Positions 24,035-33,915 of a DNA stretch of 64,000 bases are shown here, in pieces (within the stretch, counting starts at the first letter, position 1; every line of letters begins with the position of its first letter). The translations under genes and the position numbers were made by a program. The stretch lies in the NCBI GenBank assembly GCA_040386975.1, contig JAZKEO010000007.1, positions 203,907 through 267,906 of the forward strand, written 5' to 3'. Source of the DNA: M2408 sp040386975 (GTDB taxonomy: Bacteria > Bacteroidota > Bacteroidia > Flavobacteriales_D > Crocinitomicaceae). The notes below the pieces were generated by a model that was not told where the DNA came from, made no database searches, and saw only the letters and a list, made by a program, of their open reading frames with translations.

Positions 24035-25444
24035 ATGATTGTTTCTTCACGCTCATATTTGCTTTTTTTGCTTGATTTTATTTCAGCAATTTTGTCGTGG
24101 GGAATATTTTTCTATTTCAGGAAAGTAGGTATTGAAAAAACAACCTTTGAAGCTACAGAATCCTTTTTTTTAGGAATCATTTTAATTCCAATTTTCTGGA
24201 CAATTGTTTATTTACTACAAGGAACATACGTTGATGTAAAACGATTGTATAGAATAAAAACCTTAAACATGACCTTTCAAGCGACGTTTTTAGGTTCAAT
24301 TATTCTGTTTTTCGCCTTGCTCTTGGACGATTCAATTCAAGGTTATCAAGAATATTACAAGTCAATTTTAAGTTTGTTTGTGATCCATTTTTTAATCACA
24401 TTTTCTCATCGAATTATTTTCACAAGCATTCAAGTTTATCGTATTCAGCAACGAAAAGATGGTTTCAACACTTTGCTTTTAGGTGGAAGTGATAAAGCAG
24501 TTCACTGTTACAAGGAAATCATGCAAATGCCAAAAAGTATTGGGAATCAATTTGTTGGTTTTGCGAATTTGAACGGTATCGATAAATTACTTGAAAACGA
24601 ACTTTCTTATTTGGGGCATGTGAATGATTTGGAGAAAATTTTGTCTGAACAAGAAGCAAAGAATCAACGAATTGAGGAAATTATCATTGCTTTGGAAAGT
24701 ACGGAACACGAGCGTTTGAGGTCTTTGATTTCTAAAATTTCGAGTAAAAATATTAAAATTAAAATTCTTCCTGATATGTACGATATTTTGTCTGGTTCCG
24801 TGAAATTAAATAATATTTTTGGGGCTTTATTGATTGAGGTTAACACAAATAAAATGTCTGTTTGGCAAATTATCACCAAACGTTTTTTAGATATTATATG
24901 TTCCTTATCAGCTTTACTTATTCTTTTTCCATTGTATATTTTCATTGCAATAGGAGTACGTTTTTCATCAAAAGGCCCTATCTTTTTTACACAGGAGCGA
25001 ATAGGTAAAAATGGAAGAAAATTTCAAATAGTAAAGTTCAGAACGATGTATATCGATTCAGAAAAAGAAGGTCCACAACTTTCAAGTGAAGACGATCCAA
25101 GAATTACCAAGTTTGGAAAATTTTTGAGAAAAACACGTTTAGATGAGTTCCCACAATTTTGGAATGTGATTATTGGTGATATGTCACTTGTTGGACCACG
25201 TCCTGAAAGACAATTTTACATCAATCAAATTTCTGCTATTGAGCCACAGTTTTTAGAATTAAACTCTGTTCGACCAGGAATTACTTCTTGGGGACAAGTG
25301 AAATTTGGTTATGCCGAAAACGTTCCTCAAATGGTACAACGTATGAAATACGACTTACTTTATTTGAAAAATATTTCTTTAGCACTTGATTTCAAAATTA
25401 TGCTTTATACGATTTTGATTATTTTTAAAGGAAAGGGGAAGTGA
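24035..25444 (+). CDS. Polyprenyl-phosphate sugar-1-phosphate transferase (WcaJ/PHPT type)
   Basis: A 469-residue exopolysaccharide initiation enzyme. Four to five membrane helices in the first 120 residues are followed by a CoA-binding-like domain (about 145-260) and, after one more membrane helix (about 285-310), the bacterial sugar transferase domain. Its signatures are FTQERIGKNGRKFQIVKFRTM, KFLRKTRLDEFPQFWNV and MSLVGPRPERQF. It transfers a sugar-1-phosphate from a UDP-sugar to undecaprenyl phosphate and so starts assembly of capsule or exopolysaccharide repeat units. The Wzy/Wzz pair at 43.8-46.3 kb may act in the same pathway. Confidence 0.92.
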   Translation: MIVSSRSYLLFLLDFISAILSWGIFFYFRKVGIEKTTFEATESFFLGIILIPIFWTIVYLLQGTYVDVKRLYRIKTLNMTFQATFLGSIILFFALLLDDSIQGYQEYYKSILSLFVIHFLITFSHRIIFTSIQVYRIQQRKDGFNTLLLGGSDKAVHCYKEIMQMPKSIGNQFVGFANLNGIDKLLENELSYLGHVNDLEKILSEQEAKNQRIEEIIIALESTEHERLRSLISKISSKNIKIKILPDMYDILSGSVKLNNIFGALLIEVNTNKMSVWQIITKRFLDIICSLSALLILFPLYIFIAIGVRFSSKGPIFFTQERIGKNGRKFQIVKFRTMYIDSEKEGPQLSSEDDPRITKFGKFLRKTRLDEFPQFWNVIIGDMSLVGPRPERQFYINQISAIEPQFLELNSVRPGITSWGQVKFGYAENVPQMVQRMKYDLLYLKNISLALDFKIMLYTILIIFKGKGK

Positions 25445-25545
25445 ATTAAAAGTGAAGAATTAAGAGTGAAAAGTGAAACTTCGTTTGATTTAAAGGCTCA
25501 AAAGTAAAATATATTTCACTCATAACCCAAACTCAAAACTCATAA
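25445..25545. repeat. AACTCAT/AGTGAA repeat-rich convergent junction
   Basis: The 101-base gap between two convergent genes is built from AGTGAA-like units on the left and CACTCATAAC/AACTCATAAC units on the right. The two sides are partly complementary and may stop transcription from both directions. Confidence 0.45.
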
Positions 25546-28500
25546 CTATTTCCCTTCGCTCAAAATGTGAAAATACCCTTGATGACTGATACTTTTTTTG
25601 TTTCCGCAGGTGCTATAAAAAAGATAGTAATAAACACCATCATTTAATTTTTTGTTTTCATTGGTGTAACCACAAAAGGTGTTTTGGTAATAGTCTTCTT
25701 CAAACACAACATTTCCCCAGCGGTTGAGAATAATCATACAATTATCAAACAGCAGTTTTGCGTCATCAATGATTAAATAGTCGTTAATCCCGTCTCCATT
25801 TGGTGTAATTACATTTGGTCCAAGTGGATCGCAATCAGAGAAGTGCACGTAAAAACTATCTGTAAATTGACAAGAAAAGGAATCTATTGCTAAAACATAA
25901 ATCTGCTCCGTTTGATTGGTGAAATAGCTGTCAGATTCAACTCCATTCCAGTAAAAAGTATAAGGTAAACTGGGAACTTGATAAGATAAAGAATAATAAT
26001 AACAAAGTGCAGTATCGCTTCCAACTTCGAAAACTGGTAAAGAATGATTTTCTAAAGTTACAGTATCGTACATTTCACAATTGTATTGATTATCAATCGC
26101 ATACAAAATATATTCTCCTATAAAATTTGAATTCATTTCACTTATATTTATAGAATCAACAAAAAGTAAACTTTGGTCGGGAAGAATCCAATTATAAGTT
26201 GATACATCTGAATGAGCAATTAAGGTGATTTCGTTTTTCAAGCAGTCAAAACCTTGTTGTTCGATGTCTAAAAAAGTTAAATTTGGAATGATGAAATCTA
26301 CTGTGTCAGGATTTGAAAAACACCCATATTCGTCAATTCCATAGGCAACAATAAAGGTATCATTCAATTGATTGAGGTAAATGAGTAAAGAATCTGAAAT
26401 TGAACTTTCGTTTCCATTCACCCATAAAACGCCATTTACAAAATCGGGATTATCTAAAAGTACCAAAGGATCTTGTGGACAAAGTAATTCAGTTTCGAGA
26501 TTCAAACTCATGTCCTTTTTTGGAATAATTGAAATTTGAATCGAATCTCTATTTGTTGAACAAAAATCTGTTACAATCAATAAAACTTCAGCATTTGACT
26601 GTAAATAAGTGTTTATCGTGTCATTATCTAAAGTATTATAGCTGTTAGAAATTAAATTTCCATCTAAATACCATTCATATGTTAAACTATCGTTTGCTGG
26701 AGTTTCAAAATACAAACTATCTCCAATACAAATAGTTGAATCACCTATAAAAATTGGAGGAGGAAGTGGCTCAATCACATTCACTTTTACATCTCCAATC
26801 GCGAGAGGACAATTAGCACTTTGATAAGCCAAATAAACGAAAGTATCTTGCAGTACATTTGTGAAAGAAATAGTTGGACCCTGTGCAATCGGAATTGTTC
26901 CCAAAGCATCTTCAAACCAAAGCAATTGGAAAGGAGAAATATGAGTTAAAGTGATGCTTGCACCAGGACAAACATTAGAATCCGCAATTGGAGGCAAAAC
27001 TGATTCGGGAAATTGATTAATTGTTATTGTTTCAGAAGTTTCAGTGCATCCATAATTATTTGTAGCACTGACAAAATAATCCCCAGCACTCGTAATTTCT
27101 AACTGATTATCCTCAAAAAATAAATCATTCCAAATGTAAAAATCATAACCAGAATTAACACTTAAAATTGCTGTATCACCGTAACATAAATCAGTTTGAG
27201 AAGCATTAATTGTTAAGTCAAAACTTCCGTCAATAATTACAACAGAATCTTTGACCGTAATTCCACACTGGCTAACTTCACAAATATAGGTGCCAGGTTG
27301 ATTAACACTAATTGATGCTAAATTAGAATTGATTGGACTTGTCCATTGAACATTAGAAATTCCAAAAGAAATTGCATTTAATGTTGTCGTTTCATTTTCA
27401 CACAAAATATCATCAGGATAAACGTAAATGGAGGGTGAAGTATATTCTCGAATTTCAACTTGTTGTGTGACCATCGAACAAGCTTCTAAATCTGTGAATA
27501 TGCAATAATAAAAACCTTGATTATCAATGTTGATGATAGAATCATTCCCTATACCAGTTCCGTTGACACCATACCAATCGTAAGTTCCTTCTTGTTCAAT
27601 CCAAATATCAACTGAACCATTTGGACAAATGACGGCATCTGCAGGATTTGTAAATAAGTGCGGTGGACTTTTCTCCAAAACATTAATCTCAAACTCTTTA
27701 AAAATCTTACAACCATTTTCTTCATTTACTAAAAAACCTGAATAGGTATATAAACCTCCTGATGTAATTTGAATACTATCTTTATCAACACTTTGCCAAG
27801 TAATTGATGGACCATTCCAAATAAAATCAATGGTATTTGGTACAACGTTTATAGTGTGAATTTCGCCAGGACAAATTATTCCGTCATCAGAAAGGACTAA
27901 ATTTGCTTCGGGGAGTTTCTGTACTTCAATGTAAAAAGAATCGATGTAACTGGGCATATTCGTGGTGTCTATTCCACAAAAATTAAAATAGCCGAGCGTA
28001 TAATCATATTTTATCACATACCAGCCTGTTGAATCAGGCATAAATGAAGCGGTATGAGGAGTATGACCCAACCAAGATGGGGCTTTATAAATTTGTTCAT
28101 TAAAATTTAGTTCAACAAAACTTTCTTTTGTAAAAGGTTGAATATATGTTTGAATAAAAATTCTATCTGGATTTGTAATTAAATCGGTTGCAAAAAAAGA
28201 CACGGTATCTCCAGCACAGATCGTCAGTGAGTCATTAAAGTCGATCGAATCAATCAAAACTAAATCGGGTTCAATTAACTCATAAGGTTCATTTTTAAAC
28301 ACATATACATTTAATGTATCTATTTTTGTACAACCATATTGATTTGTCACTTCTGTGAAATACCTACCTGTTTCACTAACAATAAAGGGTGAAAAACCTG
28401 TATGAGCGATATTGTTTTTATGTTGAAAACCGACTTTAAAAGTACAGCCGGCACAAATATCCGATGGAGTTACAATTGCAATATCTGGAGAACATAAAAA

Positions 28501-30378
28501 AATGGTATCATACCAAGGAAGTTTTAGATTGTTGAAACCATGATCGTCAGTTAATTTTACAGCAAATTGATCATGTAAAATGATTTGAATTTCATCGTCA
28601 AAAGTTGAACAATTGTCCCAACGACTAGAATTTAAAGTAATTGTTCCATCTTGGGTAAGGTTGTGGAAATAATTGCCATCAGGATCAGGATTTCCATTCC
28701 ATAAAACATCATAACCTGGACCAATTTCAGGATCTGTTTTATGGTCAAATAAAATAGAATCTTTAATACAAGTTTCAAAAACAGCTACATTTGGACTTAA
28801 ATTTGGCGAAAGAAAAGGTTTTGTACTTGATTGGCTTTTGTAGTAGTAATAATTAGGGTTATTTCCATTAATAACTTTACCCACAAAACTATTTTTTGAG
28901 TCATCACCAACTAATAAGTAGTATTTGAAATTTAAGGGATTAATCTGATTTCCATATGTAATAATATCTCCTTGAGCATTTACAACTTGTGGCCAAGTAT
29001 TACTGTTTTGTAACACACTAATTGTATCAAAATGAAAGGTATTTGGCAAGGTAGTTGGTACAATAAAGTTATTCTCATAACTTCCAGCATAGACTGGTCT
29101 ATCGTTTTCATTTATGTCAATTCCATAGCAAATATCATCCTTTTTACCTCCATTTTGTTTGTTCCAAAGCATAGTTCCTGAAGGAGAAAATTTGCTTACA
29201 AAAACATCTTTGAAGCCAACAGAATTCCATAATCCTGTCGTTAAACTACTGTCTCGGTATTGATCAAAATTACAGGAGAAATTACCTCCTATGTAAATAT
29301 CTTGATTAGAATCAATGGTTAATGTCCGAGAACTTAAATCTGAGTTTGAACCTTGCGCTTTACCCCAAATTAATTTTCCATTGTTTGTTAGTTTTAGGAT
29401 GAATATTTTCCTGATGTAAGGATTTGTTATTTGTGAGATTATGTCTGTATCAAAATAGAGTAAATTTCCTAAAAAATCGCCTGTAATGTAAATTTCATTA
29501 GCCGCATTTAGTTCAATGTCATAAGGAAGAGCCATGGCTCCAGCAAATTTTTTGAAAAAAATGGGATTTCCATTCACATCTAATTTGGAAACAAAACCAG
29601 CATTGTAAATTTGATTATTAATTGTTGTTCCCAAAAAATTTAAGGTGTCGGAAAATTGACCAGTTAGGTAAATGTTATTCGAATTATCACAAGTAACAGC
29701 CATTCCTCGATCTTCGTATTCAGAATTTCCTTTTTTGGACCAAATAGGAACGCCATTTGAATCATATTTAGAAATGAATAAATCAAAACTGTATGCTTGT
29801 GTAAAGGGATTTATTTGAGATTCAAAATTTACATTTCCAATTGTTGAAAGACCTTCAAATTGTCCTGTTAAGATTACATTATTAAGATTGTCAACAGCAA
29901 CATCGTAAGTATTTTCACCATAATTCCCACCTTCCTTTCTTGCCCAGAGTACATTTCCATCTTCATCAAGTTTAGCTAAAAATATGTCTTTTGAATTATT
30001 CGAAGATTGAAGATTAAAACCTCCCATGTTCATATTCCCAAAAAATGAACCTGTGAGAACGATGTTGTTTTGATTGTCAATAGCGACTTTTATTCCTCTA
30101 TCAGGTTGTGAACCGCCGAACTTTTTTGACCAAATTAAAAGTCCTTCCGTATCAAATTTACTTAAAAAGATGTCGCTATTTCCATTTGCTGAAACTAAAA
30201 AAGTGTCTTCAAAGTTGGTATGACCAGAAATATAGCCCGTTGAAATTGAGTTCCCGTCTAGGTCAATCTTAACATCTAAAGCTTCGTTTGTGAAATTACT
30301 ACTCGTACCAATAAACCAATCTTGTGAAAAACAAAATTTACTTAGTAATAGTAAAAAAAGTAAAAAGGTTATCTTCAA
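25546..30378 (-). CDS. Giant secreted protein with beta-propeller repeats and T9SS type B sorting domain
   Basis: A 1610-residue protein with a signal peptide (ending CFSQ). Residues about 25-480 are SBBP-like beta-propeller repeats of some 55-65 residues, each with a pattern like NNIVLTGSFFGNMN and DIFLAKLDEDGNVLWARK. The middle (about 520-1500) is a chain of Ig/PKD-like modules with paired cysteines (CPGEIHTINV, CENETTTLNAI, CYGDTAILSV, CPGASITLTH). The C-terminal 85 residues are a gliding-motility-type (type B) sorting domain with VITPNGDGINDYLIIDD and LNRWGNVVFE. It is therefore exported by type IX secretion and probably displayed on the cell surface. Likely adhesin; ligand unknown. Confidence 0.88.
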   Translation of the reverse strand: MKITFLLFLLLLSKFCFSQDWFIGTSSNFTNEALDVKIDLDGNSISTGYISGHTNFEDTFLVSANGNSDIFLSKFDTEGLLIWSKKFGGSQPDRGIKVAIDNQNNIVLTGSFFGNMNMGGFNLQSSNNSKDIFLAKLDEDGNVLWARKEGGNYGENTYDVAVDNLNNVILTGQFEGLSTIGNVNFESQINPFTQAYSFDLFISKYDSNGVPIWSKKGNSEYEDRGMAVTCDNSNNIYLTGQFSDTLNFLGTTINNQIYNAGFVSKLDVNGNPIFFKKFAGAMALPYDIELNAANEIYITGDFLGNLLYFDTDIISQITNPYIRKIFILKLTNNGKLIWGKAQGSNSDLSSRTLTIDSNQDIYIGGNFSCNFDQYRDSSLTTGLWNSVGFKDVFVSKFSPSGTMLWNKQNGGKKDDICYGIDINENDRPVYAGSYENNFIVPTTLPNTFHFDTISVLQNSNTWPQVVNAQGDIITYGNQINPLNFKYYLLVGDDSKNSFVGKVINGNNPNYYYYKSQSSTKPFLSPNLSPNVAVFETCIKDSILFDHKTDPEIGPGYDVLWNGNPDPDGNYFHNLTQDGTITLNSSRWDNCSTFDDEIQIILHDQFAVKLTDDHGFNNLKLPWYDTIFLCSPDIAIVTPSDICAGCTFKVGFQHKNNIAHTGFSPFIVSETGRYFTEVTNQYGCTKIDTLNVYVFKNEPYELIEPDLVLIDSIDFNDSLTICAGDTVSFFATDLITNPDRIFIQTYIQPFTKESFVELNFNEQIYKAPSWLGHTPHTASFMPDSTGWYVIKYDYTLGYFNFCGIDTTNMPSYIDSFYIEVQKLPEANLVLSDDGIICPGEIHTINVVPNTIDFIWNGPSITWQSVDKDSIQITSGGLYTYSGFLVNEENGCKIFKEFEINVLEKSPPHLFTNPADAVICPNGSVDIWIEQEGTYDWYGVNGTGIGNDSIINIDNQGFYYCIFTDLEACSMVTQQVEIREYTSPSIYVYPDDILCENETTTLNAISFGISNVQWTSPINSNLASISVNQPGTYICEVSQCGITVKDSVVIIDGSFDLTINASQTDLCYGDTAILSVNSGYDFYIWNDLFFEDNQLEITSAGDYFVSATNNYGCTETSETITINQFPESVLPPIADSNVCPGASITLTHISPFQLLWFEDALGTIPIAQGPTISFTNVLQDTFVYLAYQSANCPLAIGDVKVNVIEPLPPPIFIGDSTICIGDSLYFETPANDSLTYEWYLDGNLISNSYNTLDNDTINTYLQSNAEVLLIVTDFCSTNRDSIQISIIPKKDMSLNLETELLCPQDPLVLLDNPDFVNGVLWVNGNESSISDSLLIYLNQLNDTFIVAYGIDEYGCFSNPDTVDFIIPNLTFLDIEQQGFDCLKNEITLIAHSDVSTYNWILPDQSLLFVDSINISEMNSNFIGEYILYAIDNQYNCEMYDTVTLENHSLPVFEVGSDTALCYYYSLSYQVPSLPYTFYWNGVESDSYFTNQTEQIYVLAIDSFSCQFTDSFYVHFSDCDPLGPNVITPNGDGINDYLIIDDAKLLFDNCMIILNRWGNVVFEEDYYQNTFCGYTNENKKLNDGVYYYLFYSTCGNKKSISHQGYFHILSEGK

Positions 30379-30462
30379 AAGTCCTGCTTTATTTTTGTGT
30401 AATTAATCTCCTAAAGTTATAATAAATAATTTAATTTTTTACAATTAATTCGCTATTTTGGT

Positions 30463-33400
30463 TTATTTTATTAGATTAATTTTAAGTATTTGTTCGCTAT
30501 TTTCCATTCTAATAAGCATTGTGTATATTCCATTTACAAATGAATTTAAATCAATAACACTTGGTGAATCTGAATAAGTACTTATCAATCTACCTAAAGC
30601 ATCTCGTAAGTAGATACTAGCAATTAAGTTTACGTTTTCTCCTTTTAAATAAATCAATCCATTCGTTGGATTTGGGTAAATTTCTATTATAAGAGAATTT
30701 AATTCATCTGTTTCAAGGCAATTAAGAACATTGACAGAACTTGTAGCTTCAGAACTACAACCATTTCCATCACTAAAAGTATAAATAATAGAGTTTACTC
30801 CAATATTTGCTGTTGAAGGATTAAAACTGCTTTCAGAAACACCATTCACTAGGTAGTTTCCTCCGGCAGGACTTCCATTTGTCAATGTGAAAGATCCTGA
30901 TGTATTACAGATATCCTCAAGTGTGGCTATCGTTATTATGGGATTAGTGTTTTCGGTTACAGTTATGTTTTCAATTAGAGATGAACATAAGCCGTTATTT
31001 ACCAAAACAGAATAGTTTCCTGTTGCATCAACAGTAATTGTTTGTGTAGTCTCTCCCGTTGACCAAACATTATCTACTAAGGAAGAGGATGTTAATATAA
31101 CATTGTCTCCTTCACAAAAAGTTGTCACATCACTTGCTGTAATTGTAGGTGTTTGAGGCAAAACATTTACAGTAATAAGTTCATCTAAAGACGGTATTGA
31201 GGTACAAGTACCATTATTGACGCTAACAGAATAATTTCCAGCAGCATAGATAGTGATTTCTTGTGTTATTTCTCCTGTTGACCAAACATTATCGACTAAG
31301 GAAGAAGATGTCAAAATAACATTATTTCCTTCACAAAAAGTTGTTGATCCATTTGCTGTTATTGTTGGTGTTTGTGGCAAAACATTTACAGTAATAAGTT
31401 CATCTAAAGACGGTATTGAGGTACAAGTACCATTATTGACGCTAACAGAATAATTTCCAGCAGCATAGACAGTGATTTCTTGTGTTGTTTCTCCTGTTGA
31501 CCAAACATTATCTACTAAGGAAGAGGATGTTAACGTAACATTGTCTCCTTCACAAAAAGTTGTCACATCACTTGCCGTAATTGTAGGTGTTTCAGGAACT
31601 ACAGAACCAATAAGTACTGCTTCAAGTGTATTTGAATTACAAGAATTATTAAAGGTAAACTCATATGCACCAGCTACTAAATTTGCGACAATATCTCCCA
31701 GAATAAAATTATTAATACTACCAGAATCTGCACCAGTCCAAGATAATGTTCCTGTGCCTGAACCCGTAATTTGAATTGAGCCGTCGTTTAAACAAGGATT
31801 AGGGTCTGCAACTGTCCCTAAACTAATCTTAGTGTTAAATTCATTTACCGTTGTGTTTGTTCTTATTGGTTCATTGAAATCAAAATAAATATTGGCTGTA
31901 TTTTCTATACGTGTACACAAGGGTAGATTTGCTTTCGGCTTGATTCTGTACTGTACATATCCCTTTGAACCTTCAGGATCAGAAGTGCTATCTGCTAATT
32001 GAATGTTAGGAAAATTGAAAGTCAAAACATTATTTATGATTTTAGCTGTATTGAAATGACTGTAATTTGTTATTTGAAACGTTTCTAAATCCAAATTTGA
32101 ACTTATGGTATCCGTTAAACGAATATTAATTGCTGCAGCCGTACCAGTATTCTGAAAATGAATGGTGTAGGTGAAATAGTCATCATACCCCGGCTCAACA
32201 TTTAAAGGATAAACCTCTTTCATATTTGGATCATAAGAATTGACTACAGAATAACAATATGTAAAGGTGTTATTACTCAAGTTGTAGTCTCCTGATTCCG
32301 GAGTTACAAGCACCGTTACACAAATTTGCTCGCCGCTTTGAGCCGAAATGTTTGTTTTAAATCTCAAGCCAAAATCGTTAATGAAGTCAAGTAAATCAAA
32401 ATCGAAAATCTGATATGTAAAAACATTTCCGTTTACAATGGGTAAAAGTGTGTTGCTCATTGCCCCCAAATAAGTGACCGGGCCTGAAACAGAAATTTGT
32501 ACCTCACCGCTTATTGAATTTAAACAGTTCATATCAACCCATTGGCTAAGATTTCCGGCTTGAATTTTTAATTCGTGATTTTGTCCCGGGAAAATAATAC
32601 CGTTTGTCAGAATAGATCCAACCCCAATATCGAAACCAGGCTTGCATTTTACAGGAAAATTGATATTCGTAAGGGGACTTGCTGTTGCATTTACACTAAT
32701 AACATTACCCGGATTACTGCACACCATTATAAATGGCATACCTATCGTATCTAACTTTACGCTATAGTTACCGATTGAAACATGGAATTGATACGATCCA
32801 TCAGCAGCTGTAAGTGTCTGTTTTATTAAGTTATTGTTGGTGTCATATAACTTAACCATCAGATTTTGTAAGCTAATTTCACCTGAATCCAAATTACAAT
32901 TATCATTTGCATCATTGAAGATCGATCCTGATATACTTGTGCCTAAAGAACATCCGTTGGGGTTAGTTACGGGGTTATCTTCCTCACAAAGAGGATAAGC
33001 CAATTCTACAGGAACCATTGCTGTAACATAATTCGGAAGGCAAACGAATGGATTTTGTAGAATTGTAAATTGGAAATCATAAATCAATGTTTCCGGGAAA
33101 GTAGGGAAACATGAAATCTGGTTGTATGAACAGTCCAAGCTAGTTAAATTTGGTAAAAAAGGCAAACTTGATAGTTGATTGTGACTACAGTTCAAGATCC
33201 GTAAACTTTGAGGTAAATCAGGAATCGTGGTCAGTTGAGTATATTGACAACTTAGTTCACTAAGTGTTGACGGCAGGACAGATGGTAAAGATACTAATGG
33301 GTTTTGTGCGCAATTTAATACTTCAAGAGAAGCAGGAAGAGATGGTAAGCTTGTTAGTTGGTTATCATAACAAGACAATTCTATTAAACCTGAAGGAAGA

Positions 33401-33741
33401 TCAGATAAACTGATAAAGTTATTGCTACCGCAGTACAACTCTGTTAAGGTGGCAGGTAGTGGTGGCAAACTTGTCAGATTATTGTTAAAACATGCCAAAG
33501 TAAGAAGATTTGAAAAAAACTGAACCCCCCATAAATTCTCGATTTCTAAATTTTGCAGAGTTAATCCAATCGCACTTTGAACTGACCAAGCCTGAGTATT
33601 TAATGCATTTCCCGACATTGCTTGAGGATAATTAGTTTGCAACCATGCCGCAAAATTAGCATCTGGAATAACGACATATTGTGCTTTTACCGATTGATTT
33701 AGTATGAGAAACAAAGAAAGTAGAAGTAGTTTTATTTTCAT
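30463..33741 (-). CDS. Secreted leucine-rich-repeat protein with DUF7619, Ig-like repeats and T9SS type A sorting domain
   Basis: A 1092-residue protein. Signal peptide about 1-20, an N-terminal cap (NYPQAMSGNALN), then about eight LRRs of roughly 21 residues (LRILNCSHNQLSSLPFLPN), each with Cys and Asn at fixed places. An SdrD-B-like beta domain follows (SISGSIFNDANDNCNLDSGE), then a DUF7619 region (YDPNMKEVYPLNVEPGYDDY, TANIYFDFNEPI). Three 73-residue Ig-like repeats (TITASDVTTFCEGDNVTLTS) come next, and a type A T9SS domain (IEIYPNPTNGLIYL) ends the protein. It is a paralogue of the neighbouring gene, from which it differs by fewer LRRs and the extra Ig-like repeats. Probably a surface binding protein. 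Confidence 0.87.
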   Translation of the reverse strand: MKIKLLLLSLFLILNQSVKAQYVVIPDANFAAWLQTNYPQAMSGNALNTQAWSVQSAIGLTLQNLEIENLWGVQFFSNLLTLACFNNNLTSLPPLPATLTELYCGSNNFISLSDLPSGLIELSCYDNQLTSLPSLPASLEVLNCAQNPLVSLPSVLPSTLSELSCQYTQLTTIPDLPQSLRILNCSHNQLSSLPFLPNLTSLDCSYNQISCFPTFPETLIYDFQFTILQNPFVCLPNYVTAMVPVELAYPLCEEDNPVTNPNGCSLGTSISGSIFNDANDNCNLDSGEISLQNLMVKLYDTNNNLIKQTLTAADGSYQFHVSIGNYSVKLDTIGMPFIMVCSNPGNVISVNATASPLTNINFPVKCKPGFDIGVGSILTNGIIFPGQNHELKIQAGNLSQWVDMNCLNSISGEVQISVSGPVTYLGAMSNTLLPIVNGNVFTYQIFDFDLLDFINDFGLRFKTNISAQSGEQICVTVLVTPESGDYNLSNNTFTYCYSVVNSYDPNMKEVYPLNVEPGYDDYFTYTIHFQNTGTAAAINIRLTDTISSNLDLETFQITNYSHFNTAKIINNVLTFNFPNIQLADSTSDPEGSKGYVQYRIKPKANLPLCTRIENTANIYFDFNEPIRTNTTVNEFNTKISLGTVADPNPCLNDGSIQITGSGTGTLSWTGADSGSINNFILGDIVANLVAGAYEFTFNNSCNSNTLEAVLIGSVVPETPTITASDVTTFCEGDNVTLTSSSLVDNVWSTGETTQEITVYAAGNYSVSVNNGTCTSIPSLDELITVNVLPQTPTITANGSTTFCEGNNVILTSSSLVDNVWSTGEITQEITIYAAGNYSVSVNNGTCTSIPSLDELITVNVLPQTPTITASDVTTFCEGDNVILTSSSLVDNVWSTGETTQTITVDATGNYSVLVNNGLCSSLIENITVTENTNPIITIATLEDICNTSGSFTLTNGSPAGGNYLVNGVSESSFNPSTANIGVNSIIYTFSDGNGCSSEATSSVNVLNCLETDELNSLIIEIYPNPTNGLIYLKGENVNLIASIYLRDALGRLISTYSDSPSVIDLNSFVNGIYTMLIRMENSEQILKINLIK
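30940..31596 (-). repeat. Three tandem 219-bp (73-residue) repeats in the LRR protein gene
   Basis: Units with a 219-bp period begin, on the + strand, near 30940, at 31159 and at 31378. CAAAACATTTACAGTAATAA recurs exactly 219 bp apart, and long stretches of the two right-hand units are identical, which points to recent duplication or gene conversion. Confidence 0.8.
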
Positions 33742-33768
33742 GATGAACAGTTATATGTTTATTGCAAA

Positions 33769-33776
33769 CAAAGTTA
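33769..33776 (-). promoter_or_regulatory. -7 promoter box of the 1092-residue LRR protein gene
   Basis: TAACTTTG on the minus strand, 27 bases before the ATG at 33741. Confidence 0.55.
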
Positions 33777-33915
33777 ATTAATTTCTAAAACTAAATTCTT
33801 AAAATGAATATATTTCACTATATTATTTGCATAAAGGGTATTTCACTGAATAAAAAAGGGAAGATATTCAATCTGGAGGTATTTTAATGGTTAATTTATA
33901 ATCAAGTATCCTAAG

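Noticed and set aside
31253..31774. Repeated + strand frames inside the LRR gene
   Set aside because: They are antisense products of the 219-bp repeats and change with the real protein's repeats.
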